Shown here: positions 25,661-35,347 of the stretch, one piece after another
How positions within the stretch are numbered: the first letter of the stretch is position 1
Layout of the letters: each line of letters starts with the position of its first letter
Assembly (NCBI GenBank): GCA_003553485.1
Contig: PWEJ01000055.1
Span: forward strand, 1 to 51,377
Origin: Halanaerobiaceae bacterium
GTDB taxonomy: Bacteria; Bacillota; Halanaerobiia; Halanaerobiales; Halarsenatibacteraceae
DNA length: 51,377 bases
Direction: 5' to 3'
Program-made: the position numbers and the translations under genes
Notes under the pieces: model-generated
The model's input: only the letters and a program-made list of their open reading frames with translations
The model's database searches: none
Told to the model about the DNA's origin: nothing

Positions 25661-28069
25661 CTAGTAAAAAAGCTCAATTTTGTGGTTCTGAAACGCCGGT
25701 AACTGGATCTCAAATTCTCCTGCCTGATATTGATACTGGCCAGCAGGAATTTTATTTTTGTTAACCTCCAATTGAACCGGCGCTGCTGGTAAAGCTTTAA
25801 TTTTAACTGTCAGATAATCACCTGCTTTTTGATAATTCTGCTCCTCATAATTTATTATTATTTCCAGGCTATCACTTTTTTGCTTCAGCTTATAATTTAT
25901 TAAATTATATTTACCCTCCTGATAGTCATAGGAAATCCCATCATCCTGGTATATCAGGCCTGCTTTTTCGGCCTCTCTTTGACCGGGATAAATATTTAAA
26001 ATTAAATTGTCCTGCTGAAAACTGGAAGAGTTCTCAGTTGCTGAACTCAGATATAGTGAATTTTCTGCTACAAAAATCGGTAATTTTTCCAGAGGAGCCT
26101 TGACCAGATAACTTTCCTGTCCCTCATAATATTTGCCACTCCAGAAATCATACCAGCCAGTTCCTGGCAAGTAAACCCTTCTTTCCTGACAATCAGGTCT
26201 TACTATGGGCGCCACCATCAGGGAATCACCTAACATAACCTGATCTGATAGATTATGAGTTTTTGTATCTTCTGGAAAATTTAACACCAGAGGTCTAAAA
26301 ACTGGCCAGCCCTGCTGGGACTGCAGATAAAAAGAGTTATAAATCTCTGGCAATAACTGATAACGGAGTTTTATATACCTTTTAATGATTGAGGTATAGG
26401 GTTCTCCAAAAGCCCAGGGCTCCTGGGGCCTGGTATCCAGGGAGGTATGATTGCGGAAAAAGGGGTAAAAAACACCTAATTGAGTCCAGCGAGTTAGTAG
26501 TTCAGCACTGGTATCTCCAGTAAAACCCCCTACATCAGCACCAGCAAAGCCCAGGCCACTTAAACCCATATTAGCTATCATGGGCATACTGGTCTCCATA
26601 TCCCGCCAAAAGCTTCTATTATCTCCTGTCCAGGCGGCAGCATATCTCTGAATGCCAGCAAAGCCAGCTCTGGTTAAGACAAAGGGCCTTTCCTGTTGGT
26701 AATCCTTTATGGCAGAGTTAGTAGCCTTAGCTTCTTCTAAAGCATAAAGGTTATGGAATCTTTTATGGGAACCTGGGTCACCGTCATTTTCATGTTCAAC
26801 ATCTTCATCAATGGTCATTTTTTCATTGAAGGCTGCCGGCTCATTCATATCGTTCCAAAAACCTCTAATGCACTGCTGTAAGAATTGCCGGTGTAGTTCC
26901 TTCCACCACCGGCGTACTTTTTCCCGGGTGAAGTCAGGAAAGGCCGTCATTCCCGGCCAGACTTCCTCTCGATAGGGCCGGCCATCTAAATAGCGACAGA
27001 AAAAGTCCTGCTTCTGACCCTGACGATAAACCTCATATTCTGGATCAATCTTAACGCCTGGATCGACTATTGTCACTAAGTTTATATCCTGTTCCTGTAA
27101 ATCTGCTGATAATCTTTCCGGAGCAGGAAAGCGGTCTTCATCCCAGGTAAATACTCGATAACCCTCCATATAATGAATATCAAGATGGATGGCAGCACAG
27201 GGAATATCCTTTTTCTGGAAGGTATCGGCTAGTTCTCTTACCTCATCCTCAGGATAATAACTATAACGCGACTGATGATAACCTAAAGACCAGCCCGGGG
27301 GCAGAGGAGTTCTTCCGGTGAGCCAGGTAAAAGTTTTTATTACATCTTTCATATCCGGTCCTGCTAACCAGTAGTAATCTAAATTACCTCCCTCAGAATG
27401 GTAAAAAAGCTCACCCTCGTTACTATGACCAATATCAAAATGTGATCTATAGCTATTATCAAAATATATGCCATAGCTTTCTTCTGGAGTAAAGCCAATA
27501 TAAAAAGGCAGGGAAATATAGAGAGGATCAGTGGAAGGCACATGAGGATCATAGGCATCTGTATTCCACATGGTATAACTTCGCCCTCTTTTATCTAAAT
27601 ATCCCGTCTTTTCTCCTAAACCATATATTCTCTCATCTGTCCGCAGTTTTTTGTAACAACAGACTTTATTTTTTGACCAGCCAGCAGCTTTACCTGGAAC
27701 ATCAACTTGAACAGGCTCATCTTCATCAGTAAAAAAAGAAAGGGTCAAAGGTGATAAGTTGATCTCCACCTGACTTTTTTGCCCTGCTACTCTAATAGGT
27801 TTTTGCTCGACTTGATATTTAAGCTCAAAGGGCAGGGGAGTAAGGGGCTCCTGGTTTACCGCTGGAGAAGTATCGTTAGTAAAATTCTTCTCATCAGCAA
27901 ATATAACTCTCACCACTCCAGAACGATACCAGAGCAACTCCAAAATGTGATTTTTAAAGATGATTTTAATACCCCTGGCAGTCTTTTCTATCTCTTGCGG
28001 CTCAGTGGGAAAATGAAAACTACTTTTCTGGTTAGACTGTTTTTCCGGTTTTATCTCGGCACTATTCAC
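25661..28069 (-). CDS. Alpha-glucosidase, GH31 family
   Basis: An intracellular GH31 glycoside hydrolase of about 802 residues. The N-terminal beta-sandwich with YGLGEKTGYLDKRG leads to a TIM barrel with WNDMNEP (nucleophile D407) and TGDNRSFW (acid/base D483), followed by a C-terminal beta domain. This pattern fits alpha-glucosidases that release glucose from maltose-like substrates; alpha-xylosidase is less likely. I place the start at GTG 28069, nine bases after GGAG; the TTG at 28078 abuts that site. No signal peptide. It follows the DUF4438 gene by 39 bases on the same strand. Confidence 0.92.
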   Translation of the reverse strand: MNSAEIKPEKQSNQKSSFHFPTEPQEIEKTARGIKIIFKNHILELLWYRSGVVRVIFADEKNFTNDTSPAVNQEPLTPLPFELKYQVEQKPIRVAGQKSQVEINLSPLTLSFFTDEDEPVQVDVPGKAAGWSKNKVCCYKKLRTDERIYGLGEKTGYLDKRGRSYTMWNTDAYDPHVPSTDPLYISLPFYIGFTPEESYGIYFDNSYRSHFDIGHSNEGELFYHSEGGNLDYYWLAGPDMKDVIKTFTWLTGRTPLPPGWSLGYHQSRYSYYPEDEVRELADTFQKKDIPCAAIHLDIHYMEGYRVFTWDEDRFPAPERLSADLQEQDINLVTIVDPGVKIDPEYEVYRQGQKQDFFCRYLDGRPYREEVWPGMTAFPDFTREKVRRWWKELHRQFLQQCIRGFWNDMNEPAAFNEKMTIDEDVEHENDGDPGSHKRFHNLYALEEAKATNSAIKDYQQERPFVLTRAGFAGIQRYAAAWTGDNRSFWRDMETSMPMIANMGLSGLGFAGADVGGFTGDTSAELLTRWTQLGVFYPFFRNHTSLDTRPQEPWAFGEPYTSIIKRYIKLRYQLLPEIYNSFYLQSQQGWPVFRPLVLNFPEDTKTHNLSDQVMLGDSLMVAPIVRPDCQERRVYLPGTGWYDFWSGKYYEGQESYLVKAPLEKLPIFVAENSLYLSSATENSSSFQQDNLILNIYPGQREAEKAGLIYQDDGISYDYQEGKYNLINYKLKQKSDSLEIIINYEEQNYQKAGDYLTVKIKALPAAPVQLEVNKNKIPAGQYQYQAGEFEIQLPAFQNHKIELFY

Positions 28070-28108
28070 AAAAATCAACTCCAGTTTATTTGAAAAATAT
28101 TAACAGAT

Positions 28109-28984
28109 TTATCTGAGATCCAGATAATTAACTAAATTTGCTTCCTCTACCAGCTCAGGTTTAATAGTATCTTTTTTAGAGGTCATTATAGTTGTCACAC
28201 CTGGACCATGTCCCATGATTATGCAGTCAGAATGAGAGATAACTCCAATGCTACCAGCTCCAGAGATATATTCCCGGCCATAGGTATTATCACAATCAGC
28301 CAGATAAACAAAGTCTCCTAAACGCAGATCAGTCAAGTTATGCCTGGCAAGTTCTTCCTTATCACCGGTGGTAATATCATAATCACCCATGGCAGCAGTA
28401 GAAGAGCCTATACCTGAGCCCATGAGATGACCTGGCACAATAGCTGCCACTGGCACCTTTAGTTTGTTTTCTTCCTTATCTTCTTCAATATCTAATTTAT
28501 CAAACAAATCCGGGTCCAGGTTAAAAACTCTAAGTTCAGGATATTCTTCAAGTTCAAAGCCCTGTCCCCAGGCCTTTACCAGGATTGAATCTCCTATCTT
28601 CATCTTCTCCATATCTGCAGGAGAAAAATCAACCAGAACATGGTTTATCCCACCATGCAATCCGGTTACTACGCCTTTAGCACCTTCTGCTTCTCCACTT
28701 ACAACTTGGGCTTCATTTCCAATACAGGCTAATAACCCAAGGCCATAATTTTCATTATTCTTCGATTTATCAGTGATTTTCATGCTAACAGCAGGTTCTA
28801 TATGGTCGCCGGCCCAGCCCATGGCTGAGTCACCAACTCTGACATTATAAGTAATACCACCAGTGCCTGGTAGGTTCCTTCCTTTACCCTCTCTATCCAA
28901 GCGATAGGGCAGTCTACCAGCTTTGGGATGAGAAATTTCTCCCTGTACTGATTGTTTAACTGTGTAATCTTTATTTGTTTTCAT
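28109..28984 (-). CDS. DUF4438 family protein
   Basis: A 291-residue protein of unknown function that I recognise as DUF4438, a family known from Thermotoga and anaerobic Firmicutes. Features are PYRLDREGKGRNLPGTGGITYNVRVGD near the N-terminus, LLACIGNEAQVVSGEAEGAKGVVTGLHGGINHV in the middle and VISHSDCIIMGHGPGVTTIMT near the end. The Gly- and Asp-rich motifs suggest a compact beta protein. No membrane segment or signal peptide. It lies between a methionine sulfoxide reductase and a GH31 gene, which does not indicate a role. Confidence 0.82.
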   Translation of the reverse strand: MKTNKDYTVKQSVQGEISHPKAGRLPYRLDREGKGRNLPGTGGITYNVRVGDSAMGWAGDHIEPAVSMKITDKSKNNENYGLGLLACIGNEAQVVSGEAEGAKGVVTGLHGGINHVLVDFSPADMEKMKIGDSILVKAWGQGFELEEYPELRVFNLDPDLFDKLDIEEDKEENKLKVPVAAIVPGHLMGSGIGSSTAAMGDYDITTGDKEELARHNLTDLRLGDFVYLADCDNTYGREYISGAGSIGVISHSDCIIMGHGPGVTTIMTSKKDTIKPELVEEANLVNYLDLR

Positions 28985-29002
28985 TGCTATATCATCCTTT
29001 TT

Positions 29003-29488
29003 TTATTTTATAAAAAAATCTTTAAAATCGGAATTAGTCACAAGTTCCTTTAAGGCCTTAACTAAAAGTTGCTGATCCTCTTCGGAAAAGCGAGCCCTGA
29101 TGGGACTATCCACATCTAATACACCAATTATTTTCTGATCCAGCCAGATAGGTATCACCAGTTCTGATTCGGAAGCACAATCACAGACAATATGCCCGGG
29201 AAATTCGTGGACATTATCGACTCGTTGAATCTCTTCCTCGGCCACCGCCGTTCCACATACTCCATCGCCTACTTCAATTTTACTAACAGCAGGCAGCCCC
29301 TGGAAGGGACCCAGTTGTAAAATATTTTTATCTTTCCGCAAGAGATAAAAACCCACCCAATTAATTTTAGGAAATTTTTGATAAATTAAAGCGGAAAAAT
29401 TAGCCATATTGCTCAGCCAATCCGATTCAGAAGAAATTTTTTCTTTTAAAGCAGTCAGAAAATCTTCCCTGAAGTCAGTTGCAGCCAT
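29003..29488 (-). CDS. GAF-domain free-methionine-(R)-sulfoxide reductase
   Basis: A 161-residue GAF-domain enzyme of the fRMsr (YebR) type that reduces free methionine-R-sulfoxide. The family pattern NWVGFYLLRKD, LGPFQGLPA, GDGVCGTAV and HIVCDCASESELVIP is present, including the three catalytic/resolving Cys positions (one in GVCGTA, two around IVCDC). Start at ATG 29488, which follows AAGGAGG; the frame extends to 29536 without a ribosome site. It belongs with the oxygen-stress genes nearby. Confidence 0.88.
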   Translation of the reverse strand: MAATDFREDFLTALKEKISSESDWLSNMANFSALIYQKFPKINWVGFYLLRKDKNILQLGPFQGLPAVSKIEVGDGVCGTAVAEEEIQRVDNVHEFPGHIVCDCASESELVIPIWLDQKIIGVLDVDSPIRARFSEEDQQLLVKALKELVTNSDFKDFFIK

Positions 29489-29621
29489 TTTATGCTCCTC
29501 CTTCCCTTTACCTATATTTCGCAACCATTCTACCATAAATTTAATTTAGCTGCAAAAAATTATCTCTGCAGGAATTTATCTGTTGAGCGAGAATTAAATA
29601 AATGAAGGAGGTATTAATGCT

Positions 29622-30002
29622 ATGGCTAATAAAAAAAATAACGAATTTAACCTAAATAAGGAAAAGCTGCAGAATAATCTTCATAATTATACTGAAGATT
29701 TTGTGTTGGAAAAGATGGAAGAGATTCTTAAAGATAAAGATGATTTTGATGACTTTTGTACCTGCGATAATTGCCTGTTGGATATTGCTTCTTATACTTT
29801 AAATCGTATTCCAGCCAAGTATATAGCCAGCCCCCAGGGTAGTCTGCATGCCAAATTAATCGAATTTGAGCATCAAGTAAATGTGGATATCGTTTCAGTA
29901 GTTACAAGAGCTATTAGAATAATATCCAAAAACCCTCGCCACGGTGAAGAGGAGAGTTTTCAATCTGAAGAGGATTATCAAAATCAACCGCCCAAAAAAT
30001 AG
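29622..30002 (+). CDS. ComFB-like late competence family protein
   Basis: A 126-residue protein with a ComFB domain: NYTEDFVLEKMEEIL, the Cys-containing FCTCDNCLLDIASYTLNRIPAKYI and HQVNVDIVSVVTRAI. ComFB in Bacillus lies in the comF operon; related proteins have been proposed to sense cyclic dinucleotides, but the role here is unknown. The three Cys may bind zinc. It is the only plus-strand gene between 14 and 51 kb, is monocistronic, has AAGGAGG upstream and a clear terminator downstream. Confidence 0.85.
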   Translation: MANKKNNEFNLNKEKLQNNLHNYTEDFVLEKMEEILKDKDDFDDFCTCDNCLLDIASYTLNRIPAKYIASPQGSLHAKLIEFEHQVNVDIVSVVTRAIRIISKNPRHGEEESFQSEEDYQNQPPKK

Positions 30003-30023
30003 ACCTTCCTTCTACTATAAACT

Positions 30024-30054
30024 AGCTGGAAGCCAATCTTACTGGCTTCCAGCT
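30024..30054 (+). terminator. Intrinsic terminator after the comFB-like gene
   Basis: A perfect 12-base-pair hairpin (AGCTGGAAGCCA/TGGCTTCCAGCT) with a 7-base loop followed by TTTATTT. It also faces the end of the RACo gene on the other strand and may serve both. Confidence 0.8.
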
Positions 30055-30107
30055 TTATTTGAATAAAATTTCCTTCTCTTTTCTCAAGCAGAATTTATTA
30101 AAAATTG

Positions 30108-31937
30108 CTAGAATGACATCTGTTTGGTGAACTCTTCCTGAAACTTAATATTACTGGATAACTCTAAATAGCTGGTTTTCTCCTGTAAACTCTTTGCTTT
30201 TTCAGTTAATGCTTTATTTAAAAGCATCATCCTCGCTCCAGCCCCAGCTCCATTACCAGCCTGTTTAATTCTATCACTAACCTCGCCAGGGACCATGCCA
30301 ATTTTGGCCGCCATCTCAGGGTCTAGATAATTGGCAAAACCCCCTACCAGATAAACTTTTCCAACTTCATCATAGGAAATTTCTGCCTCATCCAGCAAAA
30401 TTTCAACACCGGCCCTGATGGAACCTTTAGCCAGCTGCAATTGTCTAATGTCTTTTTGGGTGAGATAAATTTCTCTGCCTCCCTGCCCCTCCTCACTGGA
30501 AAACAGCTCTAAAGCCTTAACTTCATCTAATTCCAGATATTTATCCTGCCAATAGGAAGGCATATCAGCAGGTTTAGCCAGGGCGCCAGAATCTGTGATT
30601 ACTCCTACCTCCAACAGGCCGCCAATTAAGTCTAATAAACCAGAACCACAAATCCCCCGGGGTTTTTCGCCTTTAATGGTGGAAAACTCAAAGTCATCTT
30701 CGGCAATGGTAAAACTATCGACTGCCCCAGGTAAAGCCGCCATACCGGCACTTATATTACCTCCCTCAAAGGAGGGGCCGGCAGCTACTGAACAGGCATG
30801 TAACTCTTTTTCATTGCCTAAAGCTATCTCACCATTAGTGCCTATATCTATCAATATTTGGTATTCAGAGGCAGATCCCACTCCTGTGGCCAGCATATCT
30901 GCTATAATATCAGCACCTACATAACCTGATATTGAAGGTAAAAGCTCTATTTCCCCTAGATTATTCATAGAAATAGCCAGATCCTGTGGTCTAAAGGTTA
31001 ATTGTTCACTAAAGAGAGGTACAAAGGGAGAGCGGGCAATTTTCTCTGCATTTTTACCCAGTAAAGTGTGAAGCATAATGGTATTACCAGCTAGAGAAAG
31101 GCGATAAATATCTTCAACCTCTGCCCCGATACTGGCTGCTGTAGCTGCCAGGCCTTCATTTAGTCCTGCAACTAAAACTTCCTGTAATTCCTCAATACCT
31201 TCAGGATTTCCTTGAGTATATTGGACTCTAGTTATTACATCAGCCCCAAACTTCTTTTGCGGATTATAGGCAGAATCTACTGCAAGCTGCCTGCCTGTCT
31301 CCAAATCCAGCAAGTAAAATACCAGGGTAGTGGTCCCAATATCAACAGCAGCTCCCAGTAGCTTGGCCGGTTTAGTGGCAGAAGTTAATTTGACTATTCT
31401 ATCCTCATTAATTATTCCAGCAAAGGAGCCCCACTCCTTATTCTGCGAGCTATTTTTATTCTGGGCCACCAGATTTTCCAGTTGGTCTAAAGCTTTATAT
31501 TCAATATCATTAGCTGGGACATTGGCCAGTATTCTAGTTAAATAACTGCGCTGGTCATTTAGTTCTGGCTCATTAATATCCAGATTTATCTGCTGCCAGC
31601 CAGGATTTAAGGAGCAGCTAACTTCCTCTTCACCGGTAAGGATATTTATATCCCCGCCTTCTTCAATTTTAACCTCAATATTATCTTCCACCTGATGGAG
31701 GCAGGCTAAACGGACTCCCTCTTCCAGCTCTTTAGAGCTTAAAAGTTCCTGGTCCTGTTCTTTAGCAGCTGGAGCTGGCTTTAATAAAACACGGCACTTA
31801 CCACAAAGACCCTGACCGCCACAATAATTTGGTAGATAAAAACCACTTTCATTAATTACTTTTATCAATTCTTCACCGGCCTCAACCTGATGGGTTTCTT
31901 TTTTGTCAGATTGAATAATACAAACCTGATAACTCAA
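30108..31937 (-). CDS. RACo-type reductive activator of corrinoid proteins (2Fe-2S, ASKHA, DUF4445)
   Basis: A 609-residue activator that uses ATP to drive reduction of inactive Co(II) corrinoid back to Co(I). The N-terminal ferredoxin domain has [2Fe-2S] ligands C39, C45, C48 and C79 (CGGQGLCGKC). A linker leads to the actin-like ATPase with AVDIGTTTLVFYLL (about 192-206), NPQKKFGADVITRV, YQILIDIGTNGEIALG and the C-terminal LVGGFANYLDPEMAAKIGMVP. The single N-terminal 2Fe-2S domain is the RACo layout rather than RamA with C-terminal 4Fe-4S clusters. It starts with TTG (31937). It lies after the fhs terminator, so it probably has its own promoter, but serves the corrinoid methyltransferases of the island. 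Confidence 0.92.
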   Translation of the reverse strand: MSYQVCIIQSDKKETHQVEAGEELIKVINESGFYLPNYCGGQGLCGKCRVLLKPAPAAKEQDQELLSSKELEEGVRLACLHQVEDNIEVKIEEGGDINILTGEEEVSCSLNPGWQQINLDINEPELNDQRSYLTRILANVPANDIEYKALDQLENLVAQNKNSSQNKEWGSFAGIINEDRIVKLTSATKPAKLLGAAVDIGTTTLVFYLLDLETGRQLAVDSAYNPQKKFGADVITRVQYTQGNPEGIEELQEVLVAGLNEGLAATAASIGAEVEDIYRLSLAGNTIMLHTLLGKNAEKIARSPFVPLFSEQLTFRPQDLAISMNNLGEIELLPSISGYVGADIIADMLATGVGSASEYQILIDIGTNGEIALGNEKELHACSVAAGPSFEGGNISAGMAALPGAVDSFTIAEDDFEFSTIKGEKPRGICGSGLLDLIGGLLEVGVITDSGALAKPADMPSYWQDKYLELDEVKALELFSSEEGQGGREIYLTQKDIRQLQLAKGSIRAGVEILLDEAEISYDEVGKVYLVGGFANYLDPEMAAKIGMVPGEVSDRIKQAGNGAGAGARMMLLNKALTEKAKSLQEKTSYLELSSNIKFQEEFTKQMSF

Positions 31938-31987
31938 CTATTTCACCTTCCTTTTTAGGGCTAATAAATAATTTTTTGTTTTAGCTG

Positions 31988-32038
31988 TTGTTATATATTT
32001 TAACAAAATAATCAGAAGATTTTTGTCAAATAGTTGAC
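31988..32038. repeat. Two inverted repeats in the RACo promoter region
   Basis: TTGTTA-N7-TAACAA (31988-32006) and GTCAA-N4-TTGAC (32025-32038) are perfect palindromic half-site pairs 18 bases apart, about 50-100 bases upstream of the RACo start. On the minus strand TTGACA (32024-32029) could be a -35 box, but no good -10 lies at 17 bases. They may be operators. Confidence 0.4.
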
Positions 32039-32061
32039 GAAAGAGCAAATTACTATTAAAA

Positions 32062-32084
32062 CCGGGCAGCTAATTGCTGCCCGG
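32062..32084 (-). terminator. Intrinsic terminator downstream of fhs
   Basis: A perfect hairpin with arms CCGGGCAGC and GCTGCCCGG, followed on the minus strand by TTTTAAT, about 75 bases past the fhs stop. It ends the long C1 operon ahead of the RACo gene. Confidence 0.82.
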
Positions 32085-32158
32085 TAGTTAATAGTGTTCT
32101 TTATAATTTCACTGGCCTTATTTGTGGTTCTAAAAGTTTAGCTAGCTTTAACTATCTT

Positions 32159-33823
32159 TTAAAATAAACCACTAATTTTTCCATCGGCATCAATATCAAT
32201 TTCTTCTGCTGCAGGAACCTTAGGCAGTCCTGGCATGGTGAGCACCGGTCCTGTCAGAGCAACCAGGAATCCAGCACCAGCAGATACATTGATCTCTCTT
32301 ACGGTAACAGTAAAGCCACTTGGTCTACCCTTAAGTGCAGGGTTATCAGAGATGGAGCTTTGGGTTTTGGCCATGCAGATTGGTAGTTCGTCATAACCAT
32401 AGTCTTTGTACTTTTCTATCTGTTTTTTAGCCTGATCACTAAATTCTACTCCATCGGCGCCATATACTTCTTTGGCAATGGTCTCTATCTTATCTTCAAT
32501 GCTATCTTCTAATTCATAGAGGAATTCAAAGTCTGCTTCTCCTTTTTCAAGGATAGCAAGAACTTCCTCGGCTAATTCTTCGCCACCTTCTCCTCCTTTA
32601 GCAAAGACTTCAGAAAGGGCTACATTAACGCCCATTTCCTCGCAGCGTTCTCTAACCAGTTCTAACTCAGCTTCAGTATCATCAGGGAAACGATTTATAG
32701 CAACTACTAAAGGCAGGTTAAATTTCTTGATATTTTCAATATGCTTCTCTAGATTTTCGATACCATCACCTAAGGCCTCTAGGTCTTCTTCTTGTAGATC
32801 TTCAAAGTCTTTTCCACCGTGCATTTTTAGAGCTCTTACTGTAGCCACTAAGACAACAGCTTTAGGATCAAGATCGGCATAGCGTGATTTTATATTAAAG
32901 AACTTCTCTGCTCCCAGGTCGGCACCAAAACCAGCTTCGGTAACAGTAATATCACTAATAGACATGGCCATCTTGGTTGCCATTACACTATTACAACCAT
33001 GGGCTATATTAGCAAAGGGGCCACCATGGATAAAGGCCGGAGTATTTTCTAGAGTCTGGACCAGATTAGGCTTGATAGCCTGCTTTAAGAGCGCTGTCAT
33101 AGCACCCTCTACTTCAAGGTCGCCAGCCTTTATGGGTTCGTCATCTTTTGTATAGCCTACAACTATATTAGCTATCATCTCTTTTAATTCACTGATGCTA
33201 TTGGCCAGGCAAAGAATAGCCATTATCTCAGAAGCTACAGTGATCATGAAGGTATCTTCTCGAGGTACACCATGGGCATTGCCACCTAAACCAACTACGA
33301 TATTTCTTAAAGCTCTATCATTCATATCCACAACTCTAGGCCAGCTGACCTGAGTAGTATCAAAGCCCAGCTCATTCCCTTGCTTGATATGATTATCAAC
33401 GGCTGCTGAAAGCAGATTATGAGCTACTCCAATGGCATGAATGTCACCAGTGAAATGAAGATTTATATCTTCCATAGGTACTACCTGGGAATAACCGCCA
33501 CCAGCTGCTCCACCTTTAACTCCCATGGTGGGGCCTAAAGAGGGCTCTCTAAGGGCTATGGCAGCATTTTCTCCCAGGCGATTTAAAGCCTGACCAAGAC
33601 CTACTGTAGTGGTTGTTTTACCTTCTCCAGCAGGAGTAGGAGTCATAGCGGTAACTAAAATCAGATCAGAGTCCTGGTCCATCTTATCCAGAACATCTAG
33701 ATTAACCTTGGCCTTATACTTTCCATATTGTTCAATGTCATCATACTCCAGTCCTGCCTCTTCGGCAATTTCCGTAATCAACTTCATGTCTGCATCTTGG
33801 GCAATTTCAATATCACTTCTCAT
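32159..33823 (-). CDS. fhs: Formate-tetrahydrofolate ligase
   Basis: A 554-residue cytoplasmic enzyme that reversibly makes 10-formyl-THF from formate, THF and ATP. The P-loop is [20 protein letters not shown], followed by [23 protein letters not shown], the [15 protein letters not shown] motif and the C-terminal [12 protein letters not shown], all conserved. In a methylotrophic setting it would run toward formate and ATP. It is the last gene of the island operon, 72 bases after the MttB-family gene, with AAGGAGG before the ATG. FolD and cyclohydrolase genes, needed between MetF and Fhs, are not in the window. Confidence 0.97.
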   Translation of the reverse strand: MRSDIEIAQDADMKLITEIAEEAGLEYDDIEQYGKYKAKVNLDVLDKMDQDSDLILVTAMTPTPAGEGKTTTTVGLGQALNRLGENAAIALREPSLGPTMGVKGGAAGGGYSQVVPMEDINLHFTGDIHAIGVAHNLLSAAVDNHIKQGNELGFDTTQVSWPRVVDMNDRALRNIVVGLGGNAHGVPREDTFMITVASEIMAILCLANSISELKEMIANIVVGYTKDDEPIKAGDLEVEGAMTALLKQAIKPNLVQTLENTPAFIHGGPFANIAHGCNSVMATKMAMSISDITVTEAGFGADLGAEKFFNIKSRYADLDPKAVVLVATVRALKMHGGKDFEDLQEEDLEALGDGIENLEKHIENIKKFNLPLVVAINRFPDDTEAELELVRERCEEMGVNVALSEVFAKGGEGGEELAEEVLAILEKGEADFEFLYELEDSIEDKIETIAKEVYGADGVEFSDQAKKQIEKYKDYGYDELPICMAKTQSSISDNPALKGRPSGFTVTVREINVSAGAGFLVALTGPVLTMPGLPKVPAAEEIDIDADGKISGLF

Positions 33824-33895
33824 ATTAATTCCTCCTTTAAAAGATTTTGGTGATTTAAGCTAATGATTCTCTGAGAAAATTTATTTTTCTGGGTT

Positions 33896-35317
33896 TTAAG
33901 CAAGTCCATCAATATAGTTCTCTAAATCTTGTTTAATTCCTGCTGATAATTCTGGGGGAGTAAAGTTTTCTAATACCTGCTGACACTTTTCATGAGCTCT
34001 ATCAGCAGTATTATACTGGTCGCGGTCACTAAAATATCTTTCCCTAACACTTAAAGTTGGTATTCTCATATCTTTCATATGTCGGTAGGTATGCTCACTG
34101 GCTATGAAATTGCCACCACTGCCAACTTCATTAATAACTTCTTCTGCTAGCAGTTCCTCATCTACCTCTAAACCTGAGAAGACATTATTGACTACTCCCA
34201 AAATTTCTTCATCAATGATGAATTTCTCATAAGACATAGACATATAATTTTCCAATAGACCAGCTGAATGTAACATGAAATTAAATCCACTATTAATGGC
34301 AGAATAGATATTTAGCATTGCCTCATAACCGGCTTGAGCATCTGGAAATAAAGAATCAGTCAAAGCTCCTCCCCCTCGAGAGGGCACTCCATATTTTCTG
34401 GCTATCTGGGCGGTGCCATTGAACATCTTAGCAGTTTCAGGACTTCCTAGGGCTAAATCTCCCGTTTTTAAATCAACCACACTGGAAGCTGAACCATAAA
34501 CTACAGGAGCTCCCGGGTTAATGATCTGGGTTAGGCAGATTCCAGTTAAAATCTCGGCATTTTGCTGTACCAGTGAAGCAGGTAGTGTAGTGGGTGAGGT
34601 GGTACCTGTCATGCTTAAAGAAGCTATAACTACAGCCTGATGGTTTTCAGCATAAACCGTTAGAGCATCACTCATGCGCTCATCAAATTGCAGGGGACTA
34701 TTGGTATTAATCAGAGAAATCAACACTACATTTTCCTCTACAAATTGCTCGCTTTCAAAAACAATGGCTGCCATATCGAGACATTCCCTGGCTTTTTTAG
34801 CTCCCATAGCACTTCCCATGAGACATTTGTCGCTTAGAGTTACAGCTGTATGGAGCATTTTCCCATGTCTTACTCTATCATCCAGATCAGTGGGTTCGAC
34901 CAGCACCCCGCCCACTACATCGATATTTTCACTCCACTGGGCCAGTTTAGTGAACCTCTCATAATCAGCAAATTTAGAATTGCGTCTCTCTCCTTTTTTA
35001 TAATCCATAACAAAGGGTGAGCCGTATCCCGGTGAGAGCACCGTGTTTTTGCCACCTACTACAACATTGTTTTCCGGGTTGCGGGCTTTGAGCTCAAATT
35101 TCTCTGGGGCCATCTCGGTATATTTAAAGACCTCTTCTTCAGTCAGATGAACATGGCCCTCTTCCACCCTTACACCCGCCTTACGGAAGTGTTCTCTAGC
35201 CTCCTCCGATAAAACTTCAACCCCGGTCTCCTGTAAAATTCTCATAGTAGCTTTATGAATTTCATCTAAGGCCTCAGCTGTAAAAACATCGTCACCAACT
35301 TTTTTTCTGGTTATCAT
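33896..35317 (-). CDS. MttB-family methyltransferase 1 (non-pyrrolysine; glycine betaine type likely)
   Basis: A 473-residue methyltransferase of the trimethylamine/quaternary-amine MttB superfamily. Motifs include EETGVEVLSEEAREHFRKAGV at the N-terminus, SPGYGSPFVMDY, the central VYGSASSVVDLKTGDLALGSPETA and the C-terminal PTLSVRERYFSDRDQY. There is no in-frame TAG, so it lacks pyrrolysine and belongs with MtgB-like enzymes that demethylate glycine betaine, proline betaine or carnitine. It would transfer the methyl to a corrinoid protein. It sits between flxA and fhs and is clearly diverged from the second copy at 49794-51242. Substrate not determinable by eye. Confidence 0.9.
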   Translation of the reverse strand: MITRKKVGDDVFTAEALDEIHKATMRILQETGVEVLSEEAREHFRKAGVRVEEGHVHLTEEEVFKYTEMAPEKFELKARNPENNVVVGGKNTVLSPGYGSPFVMDYKKGERRNSKFADYERFTKLAQWSENIDVVGGVLVEPTDLDDRVRHGKMLHTAVTLSDKCLMGSAMGAKKARECLDMAAIVFESEQFVEENVVLISLINTNSPLQFDERMSDALTVYAENHQAVVIASLSMTGTTSPTTLPASLVQQNAEILTGICLTQIINPGAPVVYGSASSVVDLKTGDLALGSPETAKMFNGTAQIARKYGVPSRGGGALTDSLFPDAQAGYEAMLNIYSAINSGFNFMLHSAGLLENYMSMSYEKFIIDEEILGVVNNVFSGLEVDEELLAEEVINEVGSGGNFIASEHTYRHMKDMRIPTLSVRERYFSDRDQYNTADRAHEKCQQVLENFTPPELSAGIKQDLENYIDGLA

Positions 35318-35347
35318 CAGTAGTCCCCCCCTAAAATTATCTCTTAA

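Noticed and set aside
32062-32084. The hairpin near fhs as an operator
   Set aside because: Its GC-rich stem followed by a U-tract just after a stop codon is typical of an intrinsic terminator.
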